6,238 nt of DNA from Bacteroidales bacterium (GCA_028707745.1 JAQWAJ010000116.1:1-6238); one strand, 5' to 3'. Positions 1-6,017 are shown, counted from the first letter of the stretch. The notes: a model not told the origin generated them from the letters alone. Program-made: numbers and translations.

Positions 1-2557
1 GCAGAGCAGCGCCCTCGTCGTGCACATATCCATGCAGGAGCTCATTCCGGAAAAAGGTGTCACGTTCAGTTGGGATGATCCGGTCACGTTCATAAAATCG
101 CAATGGATTATAGGTCAGCGTTTCTGCTCCCAATGGTTTATAAAACTGCTCTTTCAGATAGGCTTCGTACTTTTTCCCGGTGATTTTCTCGATAATTTTC
201 GGCCAGAGAATGAAGCTCAGATCAGAATAAACATAATGGCCCGGTTGCACCAGGGGTTCTGATTTGATTTTGTTGTATATCTGTTTATCGTAAGATTTAG
301 CGCGCCAAAGGCCCTCCGAAATCCTAACCGGAAATTTCGAAGAGGAGTCCGGCTGTATGATATTAGTTTTGAAAGCCTTATCCAGATTTTTAGTATCGGC
401 CCAAAACGGAATCCAACCCCGCAGACCGGCGCAATGAGCCAGCACCTGCCGGACGGTGATTTTATTCTTCGAGGTACCTTTAAAATCGGTCCAGTATTTT
501 GCAAAAGGGGCATCCAGATCGATTTTTTTAGCCTCAACCAGCTTCATGATACCGAGCAGAGGTGCAGAAACTTTTGTAACCGAGGCAAAATCGAACAGAT
601 CTTCTGTTATCACAGGTTGCTGCGACTCATAAGTATGGTTCCCATAGCAAGCCTGAAAAACGATTTTCCCATTGCGGGCGGCAAAAACCTCACATCCCGG
701 ATAAGCACATGCAGCTATTCCCGATTCGCAGATGGAATCAATTTTTTTTTTAAGAAAACCGGAATCCATGCCAGCCGATTCAGGATTGGTAAAGGAGAAC
801 CGGATACCACCCTGGGTGTCGAGGCCATCGCCAGCCTTAAAAAATGGCAAAACGGATACCGGTAAACGGCCAGATGCCCCTATTCCGCCGAAAATCAGCT
901 GGGCGGTGAGATCCATCGTAAGCTCAGACTCCTGGTATGAGATAATCAGTCCGGCCAGTTTTTCCGGATTCTGTAATTTGCTGATAGCGTAAGGGTTACC
1001 AAAAACAGCGGCGATTGTTGGAACCTTATCGGATATTTCTCTGATCAAACTGATTTCGGTTTGAGACAGACCATAATTCTTTGCGGCCCGCTGATCCATG
1101 TTTTGAATCCCGATGATAACTAGGCTGTATGATCCAAGCTTCTTAACCAGTATCGAAACCTCCTCCTGTGTCGTATTTGAGCCCAGGTGAAACCGATCGA
1201 TCGGGGCATAGCTGTTGAGCCGGCGCTGGAAAGTAGTCTCTTCAACCCTGTCAAGCATGACAGAGGCGATTTTCTGGTTTTCGAGATTCTTTACAGGGAT
1301 TATACTGTCGCGGTTTTGTAGAACAGTGAGTGAAGCGGCAACCAACTCACGGTTGATCACTTCAGCCACAGCATTATTCAGGCGATCAGGAAGGCTGTCG
1401 GTATTCAACGGTTTCCAGGAGTTCAGTCCGGTCCAATATTTTACTGATAATATCGATTTACATTTTTGTTCGATAACCGACTCCGGAATTCTTCCGGTTT
1501 GGATGGCCTTTTCGATCCCGTTGATGGCCAGTCCAACATTCTCGACATAAACCAGCAGGTCATTGCCAGCCTCAATGGCTTTCACTTCAATTTCACCCGG
1601 CGGATTAGTGGAAGTCACTCCCTTCATGTTCAGCGCATCCGTAACCACGAGTCCACGGAAACCCAATTTTGTTTTCAGGAGATCGGTAATTACGGCATGC
1701 GAAAGAGTCGTCGGGACCCCTGCCTGCAGTTCCAGTGCAGGTACTTCAAGGTGGGCCACCATCACCGAACCCACTCCGTCAGCAATTAAACTCCGGAATG
1801 GCAGCAGTTCGACAGAATCCAGTTGTTCCTCTGTACGGTCGATTCGCGGAAGAGCAAGATGCGAGTCGGTATCCGTATCGCCATGACCGGGGAAATGTTT
1901 CGCTGTGGCAAGGATGTTCTGATCCTGCAGACCTTTCATGTAGGCGCGGCCTTTGGCTTCCACCTGATCCGGACTTTCACCGAATGAGCGGTAATTGATC
2001 ACCGGATTTTTAGGGTTGCTATTCACATCCACCACCGGGGCAAAATTCATCTGTATGCCCGTCTCTTTCAGCTGGCGGGCAATCTCGGAGCCCATTCTGT
2101 ATAACAGCCCGTTGTCCTGTATGGCACCAAGCGCCATCTGATAAGGGAATCTGGTGGTACTGTCGAGCCGCATGGCCAATCCCCATTCCGCATCGATGGC
2201 CATCAGAATAGGTATTTTAGAAATAGATTGATAGCGGTTTACAAGTTTTGCTTGCCTGACGGGTCCGCCCTGAAAAAATGCAATTCCCCCGATGCCATTC
2301 TCCCGGATCAGCTTTTCGATAGCCGCCTGATGTTCTGGCCCCCGGTTTGAATAGGCTGCCACCATCATAAGTTGACCGATTCGTTCCCTTTGACTGAGTG
2401 AGTTATACACCGAGTCAACCCACAACGAGTCGGCTTTAAAGAATGCCGGTAATGCCGAAACCTGTGCATTGACGGGTTGCGAACTGAATAACAGGATAAA
2501 AAGCTGTAAAAAGAGAACTACAGCGACTTGTGTTTTATTGATACTGACTTGATCCAT
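1..2557 (-). CDS. Exported glycoside hydrolase family 3 / serine beta-lactamase-type hydrolase fusion, C-terminus off the window
   Basis: My reading of the minus strand gives 852 uninterrupted codons from the ATG at 2557 to the left edge, so the C-terminus (probably some 100-150 residues by family length) is missing. Residues 1-31 form a signal peptide ending in VNA|Q, without a lipobox. Residues about 50-380 are the GH3 barrel: KHFPGHG at 220-226, the Asp-Ser-His triplet at 231-233 (the Asp-His acid/base dyad of NagZ-type enzymes) and VTDALNM with the likely nucleophile D307. Residues about 400-590 resemble the degenerate GH3 C-terminal domain. From about 600 a beta-lactamase/PBP4-like domain follows, with SVTK (S659, K662) as the SxxK motif, YSD at 777-779, and HGYVHDEGAAL at the edge. 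Families of this kind cleave N-acetylhexosaminides in the periplasm; the substrate here is not shown. An upstream in-frame ATG at 2572 would add five residues. I prefer 2557 because its hydrophobic signal is complete and it leaves a leader of about 27 nt after the -7 element at 2590-2597. Confidence 0.93.
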   Translation of the reverse strand, partial: MDQVSINKTQVAVVLFLQLFILLFSSQPVNAQVSALPAFFKADSLWVDSVYNSLSQRERIGQLMMVAAYSNRGPEHQAAIEKLIRENGIGGIAFFQGGPVRQAKLVNRYQSISKIPILMAIDAEWGLAMRLDSTTRFPYQMALGAIQDNGLLYRMGSEIARQLKETGIQMNFAPVVDVNSNPKNPVINYRSFGESPDQVEAKGRAYMKGLQDQNILATAKHFPGHGDTDTDSHLALPRIDRTEEQLDSVELLPFRSLIADGVGSVMVAHLEVPALELQAGVPTTLSHAVITDLLKTKLGFRGLVVTDALNMKGVTSTNPPGEIEVKAIEAGNDLLVYVENVGLAINGIEKAIQTGRIPESVIEQKCKSILSVKYWTGLNSWKPLNTDSLPDRLNNAVAEVINRELVAASLTVLQNRDSIIPVKNLENQKIASVMLDRVEETTFQRRLNSYAPIDRFHLGSNTTQEEVSILVKKLGSYSLVIIGIQNMDQRAAKNYGLSQTEISLIREISDKVPTIAAVFGNPYAISKLQNPEKLAGLIISYQESELTMDLTAQLIFGGIGASGRLPVSVLPFFKAGDGLDTQGGIRFSFTNPESAGMDSGFLKKKIDSICESGIAACAYPGCEVFAARNGKIVFQACYGNHTYESQQPVITEDLFDFASVTKVSAPLLGIMKLVEAKKIDLDAPFAKYWTDFKGTSKNKITVRQVLAHCAGLRGWIPFWADTKNLDKAFKTNIIQPDSSSKFPVRISEGLWRAKSYDKQIYNKIKSEPLVQPGHYVYSDLSFILWPKIIEKITGKKYEAYLKEQFYKPLGAETLTYNPLRFYERDRIIPTERDTFFRNELLHGYVHDEGAAL
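742..751 (-). other. A10 homopolymer at the junction of the GH3 and beta-lactamase modules
   Basis: The coding strand has ten consecutive A (codons Lys603-Lys605 plus the first base of Ile606) in the linker between the two catalytic modules. In the zero frame the gene stays open. If one A is gained, or a ribosome slips back one base, the next codons read AAT TGA, a stop at 740-738. If one A is lost, the frame ends at a TAG about eleven codons later. Either slip would release a GH3-only protein of about 605-615 residues. Whether slippage happens is inference. Confidence 0.55.
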
Positions 2558-2589
2558 GCCGGCTTTTCCCATTGCACCACTTTTTCTGC

Positions 2590-2597
2590 CAAAGATA
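2590..2597 (-). promoter_or_regulatory. -7 promoter element of the GH3 fusion gene
   Basis: The minus strand reads TATCTTTG here, a perfect match to the Bacteroidota -7 consensus TAnnTTTG. Transcription would begin about 2583-2586, giving a leader of about 27 nt to the ATG at 2557, or about 12 nt to the alternative ATG at 2572. No clear TTTG or TTG -33 element is present 19-21 bp further upstream, so this rests on the -7 element alone. Confidence 0.5.
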
Positions 2598-2642
2598 AAA
2601 GAAAAGGGGCCAGAAAAGGAGAGGGCCAGTAAGAAGTCGCGC

Positions 2643-2653
2643 TAGAGTTGGCA
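2643..2653 (+). repeat. Partial copy of the REP-like palindrome arm
   Basis: TAGAGTTGGCA at this position repeats, 21 bp away, the start of the palindrome at 2664-2674, and also matches 3390-3400. The copy breaks off after GGCA and has no second arm. It looks like the remnant of a degraded palindrome, or an isolated half-site next to the intact one. Confidence 0.5.
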
Positions 2654-2665
2654 GTGATTGAAGTA

Positions 2666-2695
2666 GAGTTGGCAACTTTATAGAGTTGCCAACTC
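2666..2695. repeat. REP-like palindrome, left copy, next to the RAYT stop codon
   Basis: A perfect 12-bp stem GAGTTGGCAACT / AGTTGCCAACTC closes a 6-nt loop TTATAG. All 30 bases are identical, in the same orientation, to 3392-3421 on the other side of the transposase gene. Each arm is itself a dyad, AGTTG-N-CAACT. The element begins five bases after the transposase stop codon (2703-2701) and is preceded by GT, giving GTAG at its foot on the plus strand. Its distance from a U-tract argues against an intrinsic terminator, though it could protect or end the transposase mRNA. Confidence 0.85.
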
Positions 2696-2700
2696 CTGGC

Positions 2701-3321
2701 TTACTCCTCATCTTCAACCAGATATTGCTCAATATCAGATAAATCCTGAGGCTTTCGGTGACATTGTTTAAATGTTATGGTAGAATCGAACCAACTTAAA
2801 ACTTCCGTTTTAGAAATTGGAGAAGGGTTGACAGAAAAATAATTATGATAAGAAGACCATGGATAGTCTTTTGGGCTTGTAGTTATTCCATGATGTACAG
2901 GATTCCTGTGAATATAGATTACCAAGTCCTTAAAATATTTCAGACTGTCAACTTCTTTCCTGCAGAACGGCTTTTCCATCAATCCACCTTTCCTTTTTTC
3001 CTGAATATTGAATGCTCTTGAATAGGCTATAAAGAAATTAGCGAACTGTCTGGACGGATTTAATCTCTTCAACTTGTCAACTTCCATTGTAGTTGCCAAC
3101 TTATCGAAAATTTCCTTTAAAGTTTTTATCCTGACCATGACATGAAAGTGGTTCTTCATTAACACCCAGGAATACGTATCAGCAATTGGGCCAATACGTT
3201 CGAAGTACAACTTGAGAAAATACTCGTAGTTCTTCTCGGTCCTAAAAATGTTCATTCTGTTTACCCCGCGATTGTAAATATGGTAAACTCTGCCATATTT
3301 AAGTGGTTCAATTTTGCTCAT
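2701..3321 (-). CDS. REP-associated-type tyrosine transposase (Y1/IS200-like HUH nuclease, RAYT)
   Basis: This 206-residue protein has the layout of the Y1_Tnp family. Residues 10-20 contain the YHIYNRGVN strand, NHFHVMV at 57-63 provides the metal-binding HUH pair (H58, H60), and Y100 in FFIAYSRAFN is the likely catalytic tyrosine. PSRQFANFF (89-97), IHRNPVHHG (137-145) and PWSSYH (154-159) are signatures of the Bacteroidota chromosomal members. Family enzymes nick single-stranded DNA at the foot of hairpins through a 5'-phosphotyrosine bond. All key residues are present and the length is normal, so it appears intact. G+C is visibly lower than in the GH3 gene. The gene sits between two identical palindromes (2666-2695 and 3392-3421), which is the arrangement expected of a RAYT and its cognate REP sequences. 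The ATG at 3321 is the natural start because YGRVYHIYNRG follows directly at residue 9. Confidence 0.92.
   Translation of the reverse strand: MSKIEPLKYGRVYHIYNRGVNRMNIFRTEKNYEYFLKLYFERIGPIADTYSWVLMKNHFHVMVRIKTLKEIFDKLATTMEVDKLKRLNPSRQFANFFIAYSRAFNIQEKRKGGLMEKPFCRKEVDSLKYFKDLVIYIHRNPVHHGITTSPKDYPWSSYHNYFSVNPSPISKTEVLSWFDSTITFKQCHRKPQDLSDIEQYLVEDEE
3091..3101 (-). repeat. Palindrome arm (AGTTGGCAACT) inside the transposase gene
   Basis: The 11-bp dyad AGTTGGCAACT, the core of both arms of the flanking palindromes, also occurs within the transposase coding sequence, where it encodes part of K74-LATTM. On a random basis an 11-base match in a 620-bp gene is improbable (below 1 in 1000). It could be a binding site for autoregulation or simply coincidence under protein constraint. 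Confidence 0.4.
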
Positions 3322-3364
3322 GATACCAGTAATTTAGTTAAATACTAATCACTTAGTATAGATG

Positions 3365-3373
3365 CAAAACTTA
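3365..3373 (-). promoter_or_regulatory. Possible imperfect -7 element before the transposase gene
   Basis: The minus strand reads TAAGTTTTG, which is the TAnnTTTG consensus with one extra T. It lies about 43 bp before the transposase ATG and 15 bp inside the right palindrome, so the palindrome would sit about where a -33 element or an operator would be. No perfect -7 element is present in this upstream region. Confidence 0.22.
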
Positions 3374-3387
3374 AGATGAAATGGAAA

Positions 3388-3425
3388 ATTAGAGTTGGCA
3401 ACTTTATAGAGTTGCCAACTCTAAT
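3388..3425. repeat. REP-like palindrome, right copy, with extended 16-bp stem
   Basis: The inner 30 bases (3392-3421) are identical to the left copy at 2666-2695. Here the stem extends outward with ATTA/TAAT to 16 perfect base pairs (3388-3403 with 3410-3425) around the same TTATAG loop, so the hairpin is bounded by TTAG and CTAA. It lies between the transposase start and the plus-strand gene at 3507, about 70 bp before that gene's -7 element. On the minus strand the stem is followed by only four T, too few for a convincing terminator. Confidence 0.87.
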
Positions 3426-3493
3426 GTGTTATCTAAATAATTAAGTGAGAGGATAAACTTTTTCATTAGGTAATCAATGATCAATCAAAACTG

Positions 3494-3501
3494 TATTTTT
3501 G
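3494..3501 (+). promoter_or_regulatory. -7 promoter element directly before the small exported-protein gene
   Basis: TATTTTTG is a perfect TAnnTTTG match ending 5 nt before the ATG at 3507. Transcription starting 4-6 nt after the final G would begin at or within two bases of that ATG, so the mRNA would be essentially leaderless. This also argues against the in-frame ATG at 3477, which lies upstream of the promoter. I see no good -33 TTTG at the expected distance. Confidence 0.5.
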
Positions 3502-3506
3502 CTTAT

Positions 3507-4019
3507 ATGAAAATCCGCTTTGCAGCCATATTAATCTTACTTACAAGTTTTTCAGGATTTTCCCAATCGGGGAATACCACATGTGCCTGCTGCAAAGATG
3601 AGTACAAACAGTTCGATTTCTGGATTGGCGATTGGGTGGTTTATGCTAATGCCGAAATGGTTGGTTTTAACAAGATTACCAAAATCGAATCCGACTGTAT
3701 CCTTCGTGAAAACTGGAAATCTGTTGTCAGCTCCCATACCGGAAGCAGTTACAACTTCTACGACCGGAATGAAAAAAAATGGAAGCATACCTGGATAGGC
3801 AGCAATGGTGTGACTTTAGAAGTCAAAGGTGAATTCAGAGATAACAAAATGTCGATGATCAGTGATGAAATCCGCGACGAAAAAGGTAATCGCATCATCA
3901 ATAAAATCACCTGGTTTGTCAATGCCAACGGCACGGTCCGCCAACTTTGGGAGCAAACCAAAGACGGTGGGCTAACTTACTTAACCCTGTTTGACGGACT
4001 TTACCGGCGACGCAAGTAG
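3507..4019 (+). CDS. Small exported protein of unknown function (DUF1579-like fold suspected)
   Basis: The 170-residue product starts with a cleavable signal peptide (basic MKIR, hydrophobic core to about residue 16, FSQ|S at 18-21), so the mature protein of about 150 residues is periplasmic or secreted. A cysteine cluster CACC (26-29) follows directly, with one more cysteine at 64. FDFWIGDW (37-44), YDRNEKKW (85-92), HTWIGSNG (94-101), ITWF (134-137) and VRQLWEQTKDGG (144-155) form the repeated aromatic strand pattern of a small family of beta-rich proteins common in Bacteroidota and Proteobacteria, resembling DUF1579. No catalytic function is established to my knowledge. The start at 3507 is chosen over 3477 because the extra ten residues would precede the signal peptide and the -7 element lies between the two. 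The stop overlaps the convergent HAD gene by 19 bp. Confidence 0.82.
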   Translation: MKIRFAAILILLTSFSGFSQSGNTTCACCKDEYKQFDFWIGDWVVYANAEMVGFNKITKIESDCILRENWKSVVSSHTGSSYNFYDRNEKKWKHTWIGSNGVTLEVKGEFRDNKMSMISDEIRDEKGNRIINKITWFVNANGTVRQLWEQTKDGGLTYLTLFDGLYRRRK

Positions 4020-4666
4020 GAAACCAATCCCCGGATAACCTCAGTTGCTTCCCCTAAATTCCCGACTACATGACCGGCAAAGGTAAAATCCTGATCCTTC
4101 GTGAATTCACTGGGCACAGCTATCACACAGCATCCGGCACGGTGCCCCGAAAGTGCACCGTTTGAAGAGTCCTCCAGTACGATACACTCTTCAGGCCGGC
4201 AACCTAGTGCTTGTACAACTTTCAGATAAATTTCCGGATCCGGTTTGCCCGCAGTGATCTCATCCGAAGGTAGTTTATACTCAAAATAGTCACTGATACC
4301 GAGCTTTTCCAGAGCAATGTCCATCAGTATTTGCGGTGATCCTGTGGCAATGGCCATCTTTATTTTTCCGTGAAAAGCCTGAATGAGTTCGAGCGCCCCA
4401 GGCATCACCTGCAAATCATCCCGGAATGCCTCGAGCATCATCTGGTTACGTATATCAACCAACTCCTGTGCCGTATGAGAGGTAATACCCAGTTCCGCCC
4501 GAAATATCGTTAATGACTCCAGCGGAGAACGCCCCATCTGCTTCACCCAGAGACCGTCGGGCATCTGCTTGCCATATCCTGCCGCCATCCTGATCGTAAC
4601 CTTGCGGTAAAGCGTCTCCGAATCAATCAGCAATCCATCCAAATCAAAAATAATAGCCTGATACAT
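4001..4666 (-). CDS. HAD-superfamily hydrolase, subfamily IA (beta-phosphoglucomutase/phosphatase-like)
   Basis: The 221-residue protein has every HAD motif in order: FDLDGLLIDSE at 7-17 (nucleophile D8, acid/base D10), ATGS at 107-110 (S110), GKPDPEIY at 140-147 (K141) and VLEDSSNG at 163-170 (E165, D166 for magnesium). The helical region between residues 17 and 90 is the type C1 cap. This group includes beta-phosphoglucomutases, pseudouridine-5'-phosphatases and 2-deoxyglucose-6-phosphatases. The cap sequence does not let me choose, and a small sugar or nucleotide phosphate is the likely substrate. It is a cytoplasmic enzyme. It is the last gene of the three-gene operon, 14 bp after the methyltransferase stop codon, and its own stop overlaps the convergent gene at 4001-4019. 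Confidence 0.93.
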   Translation of the reverse strand: MYQAIIFDLDGLLIDSETLYRKVTIRMAAGYGKQMPDGLWVKQMGRSPLESLTIFRAELGITSHTAQELVDIRNQMMLEAFRDDLQVMPGALELIQAFHGKIKMAIATGSPQILMDIALEKLGISDYFEYKLPSDEITAGKPDPEIYLKVVQALGCRPEECIVLEDSSNGALSGHRAGCCVIAVPSEFTKDQDFTFAGHVVGNLGEATEVIRGLVSYLRRR

Positions 4667-4680
4667 AGATGATTATTAAG

Positions 4681-5469
4681 TTAAGCTTTCTTCAAAATCC
4701 ATACATCCTGCTCACCTACGCCTCCCTTTATATGTTCAAGCACGGTCAAGCTCAGTGTCCAAATCTGTACCCATTTTTCCGGATGAAAGGCGGTATAAGT
4801 CCGATGGCCTTCGGTCACCTGGCCCCTAACCACCAGCTGATCGGAATCAAATAGCTGCTGCTCGGCAGGAGTAAGCTTGTCGCAGAATGCTTTCCCATGC
4901 AGGGTGATAAATAATATGCCGCCGGGTTTGAGTACCCTGACCAGCTCATTCAACCAGGCCTCATGAGCATTTCTCGAAAGGTGGGTAAAAATCGATATTC
5001 CATAAACCACATCAAACATCCCGCTCTCATAAACCAATCCCGGCATCAGATCGTTCGAATGGAAATATATCTCCTGGAAATTGGCGGCGCACCATCCTAT
5101 CGTCTTGCGGTTGTAATCGGTTCCATAATACGTTCCCCCCTTGATCAGCGCCGGCAGATGCCTGACCACCCTGGCCGGGCCGCATCCCCAGTCCAGAATA
5201 CTGATACTCTCCAGATTGGTATGCTCCTGCAGCAGCCTGACCAGCCACTCCGCCGTTTTTCTTCCGTTGAGATAGTATCGCTCATAATTCAGCTGAAATG
5301 CTTCATACATCATGTAATCCGGCGGCAGAGCCACATCCGGATATTTTTGCCGGAACGCCCGGTTTATATCGCGGTTCTTTCTGCGCTGGAGGATAAACCG
5401 GATGTAGTCCGATAACTGCAGGAGCCCGACCTTACGAAGAAAGCCGGATATGGACTGTTTATTGCTCAT
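4681..5469 (-). CDS. Class I SAM-dependent methyltransferase, substrate unknown
   Basis: The 262-residue protein has a helical, basic N-terminus (residues 1-60, with RFILQRRKNRD) followed by a Rossmann-type methyltransferase core. Motif I is ILDWGCGPAR (91-100), the acidic residue binding the ribose is D118 in YGTDYN, FDVVYGISIFTHL (152-164) is the motif IV region with its usual SxFTHL continuation, and LKPGGILFITLHG (180-192) is the post-core strand. FHP and W at 228-233 belong to the variable C-terminal part. Such enzymes with an SIFTHL motif are frequent near surface-glycan genes, but no such genes are visible here, so the substrate stays open. The start MSNKQS at 5469 lies 2 nt after the stop of the upstream gene. 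An earlier in-frame ATG at 5532 would overlap that gene by 61 bp and is unlikely. Confidence 0.92.
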   Translation of the reverse strand: MSNKQSISGFLRKVGLLQLSDYIRFILQRRKNRDINRAFRQKYPDVALPPDYMMYEAFQLNYERYYLNGRKTAEWLVRLLQEHTNLESISILDWGCGPARVVRHLPALIKGGTYYGTDYNRKTIGWCAANFQEIYFHSNDLMPGLVYESGMFDVVYGISIFTHLSRNAHEAWLNELVRVLKPGGILFITLHGKAFCDKLTPAEQQLFDSDQLVVRGQVTEGHRTYTAFHPEKWVQIWTLSLTVLEHIKGGVGEQDVWILKKA

Positions 5470-5471
5470 TG

Positions 5472-5999
5472 TTAACGCGTTAGTCGTTTGATTGTTTTTG
5501 TTCCTAAAGTCTGAAGACCTGTTGAATCCCAATAAGGAAGGGTTTCCTTCAGAACGGCGGTAAGCTCACTTTTCAGTTCCGGATACTGTTTGGCGATATT
5601 CTCCAGAATCACCAAAGAATAGGCACGCACCGATATCGCCTGAGAATCATCCTGCATCCACCGGAAGAGGGTATCCACCAGCATGCCCATGGCCTCCTCA
5701 TCATCTACCCATGAATGACGAGTCAGGATGTGCATGAATACCCGTTTCACGGCCATGTCCTTGATTCCCGAAAGATCCTTCATCATTTTAGCCAGATAAG
5801 GTCTGATCAACTCCGGATTCCGCTCGCAGCAGGCATCGGCCACTCTGGCTGCACGCATGCATAAAGGAGATTTTGCCTGATAAGCCATGTTGATAAGCTC
5901 TTTGAACTGCCTGGTATCATAGCCTACCACCGAAGCCGTATAATCCATCAGTGCACGACTGCTGTCGGTAAGAATCGATGGAAAGTCGAGTTTTGACAT
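5472..5999 (-). CDS. All-helical HEAT-like repeat protein, function unknown
   Basis: The 175-residue product has no signal peptide or membrane segment and reads as a chain of amphipathic helices of about 15-18 residues. Pairs at about 28-60 (CMRAARVADACCERNPELI), 63-95, 103-118 and 121-152 (VRAYSLVILENIAKQYPELK) have the alternating Leu/Ile/Ala pattern and the interhelix Pro/Asp turns of HEAT or armadillo repeats, suggesting a protein- or nucleic-acid-binding scaffold. Similar small proteins in Bacteroidota are often labelled hypothetical. It is the first gene of the operon, directly after a -7 element, and ends 2 nt before the methyltransferase ATG, which suggests translational coupling. The ATG at 5999 is preferred; a TTG at 6008 would add three residues but lies inside the -7 element. 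Confidence 0.8.
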   Translation of the reverse strand: MSKLDFPSILTDSSRALMDYTASVVGYDTRQFKELINMAYQAKSPLCMRAARVADACCERNPELIRPYLAKMMKDLSGIKDMAVKRVFMHILTRHSWVDDEEAMGMLVDTLFRWMQDDSQAISVRAYSLVILENIAKQYPELKSELTAVLKETLPYWDSTGLQTLGTKTIKRLTR

Positions 6000-6005
6000 A
6001 GGGTA

Positions 6006-6013
6006 CAAAAGTA
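6006..6013 (-). promoter_or_regulatory. -7 promoter element of the HEAT-methyltransferase-HAD operon
   Basis: The minus strand reads TACTTTTG, a perfect TAnnTTTG, ending 6 nt before the ATG at 5999. The predicted start of transcription falls at about 6000-6002, so the operon mRNA would have virtually no leader. The expected -33 position lies in the first hairpin unit of the array (near 6033-6036) and does not read TTTG. The array may therefore take the place of, or interfere with, a -33 contact. Confidence 0.52.
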
Positions 6014-6017
6014 GTAA

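Larger units (their letters stand above)
2666..3425 (-). mobile_element. Putative REP-RAYT unit: transposase gene bracketed by identical palindromes
   Basis: The unit holds one gene, the Y1 transposase, with one intact palindrome 5 bp after its stop codon and a second 66 bp before its start codon, both in the same orientation. It occupies the intergenic region between the GH3 fusion and the small exported-protein gene without breaking either. There is no obvious target-site duplication, which fits Y1 transposases because they do not produce one. The outer limits are inferred from the palindromes, and whether the whole unit moves or only the palindromes do is unknown. Confidence 0.5.

Noticed and set aside
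742..751. A true frameshift or pseudogene at the A10 tract
   Set aside because: Translation on both sides is in one frame with conserved GH3 and beta-lactamase motifs, so the gene as read is intact.
20..1998. Several plus-strand open frames of 80-143 codons opposite the GH3 gene
   Set aside because: They overlap each other in different frames, have no recognisable domains, and lie entirely opposite a gene with strong motifs and a continuous frame.
2666..2695. Intrinsic terminator for the transposase gene
   Set aside because: The stem is strong, but the minus strand continues TACTTCAATC with no U-tract.
2535..2732. Minus-strand 65-codon frame across the GH3 start and the palindrome
   Set aside because: It overlaps the 3' end of the transposase gene and the 5' end of the GH3 gene in another frame, translates the palindrome, and shows no promoter or family signature.
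3477..3506. Upstream ATG for the small exported protein
   Set aside because: It would add ten residues ahead of a normal signal peptide, and the -7 element at 3494-3501 lies downstream of it.
3322..3506. Terminal inverted repeats or a target-site duplication of a DDE-type insertion sequence
   Set aside because: The two palindromes are in direct orientation, the flanking bases outside them differ, and the enzyme is an HUH type that does not create duplications.
4963..5415. Plus-strand 150-codon frame opposite the methyltransferase gene (and a 73-codon minus-strand frame at 5027-5248)
   Set aside because: Both are shadows of the methyltransferase, which has all core motifs. The 73-codon product is a low-complexity Gly/Gln/Ala-rich read-through of another frame.
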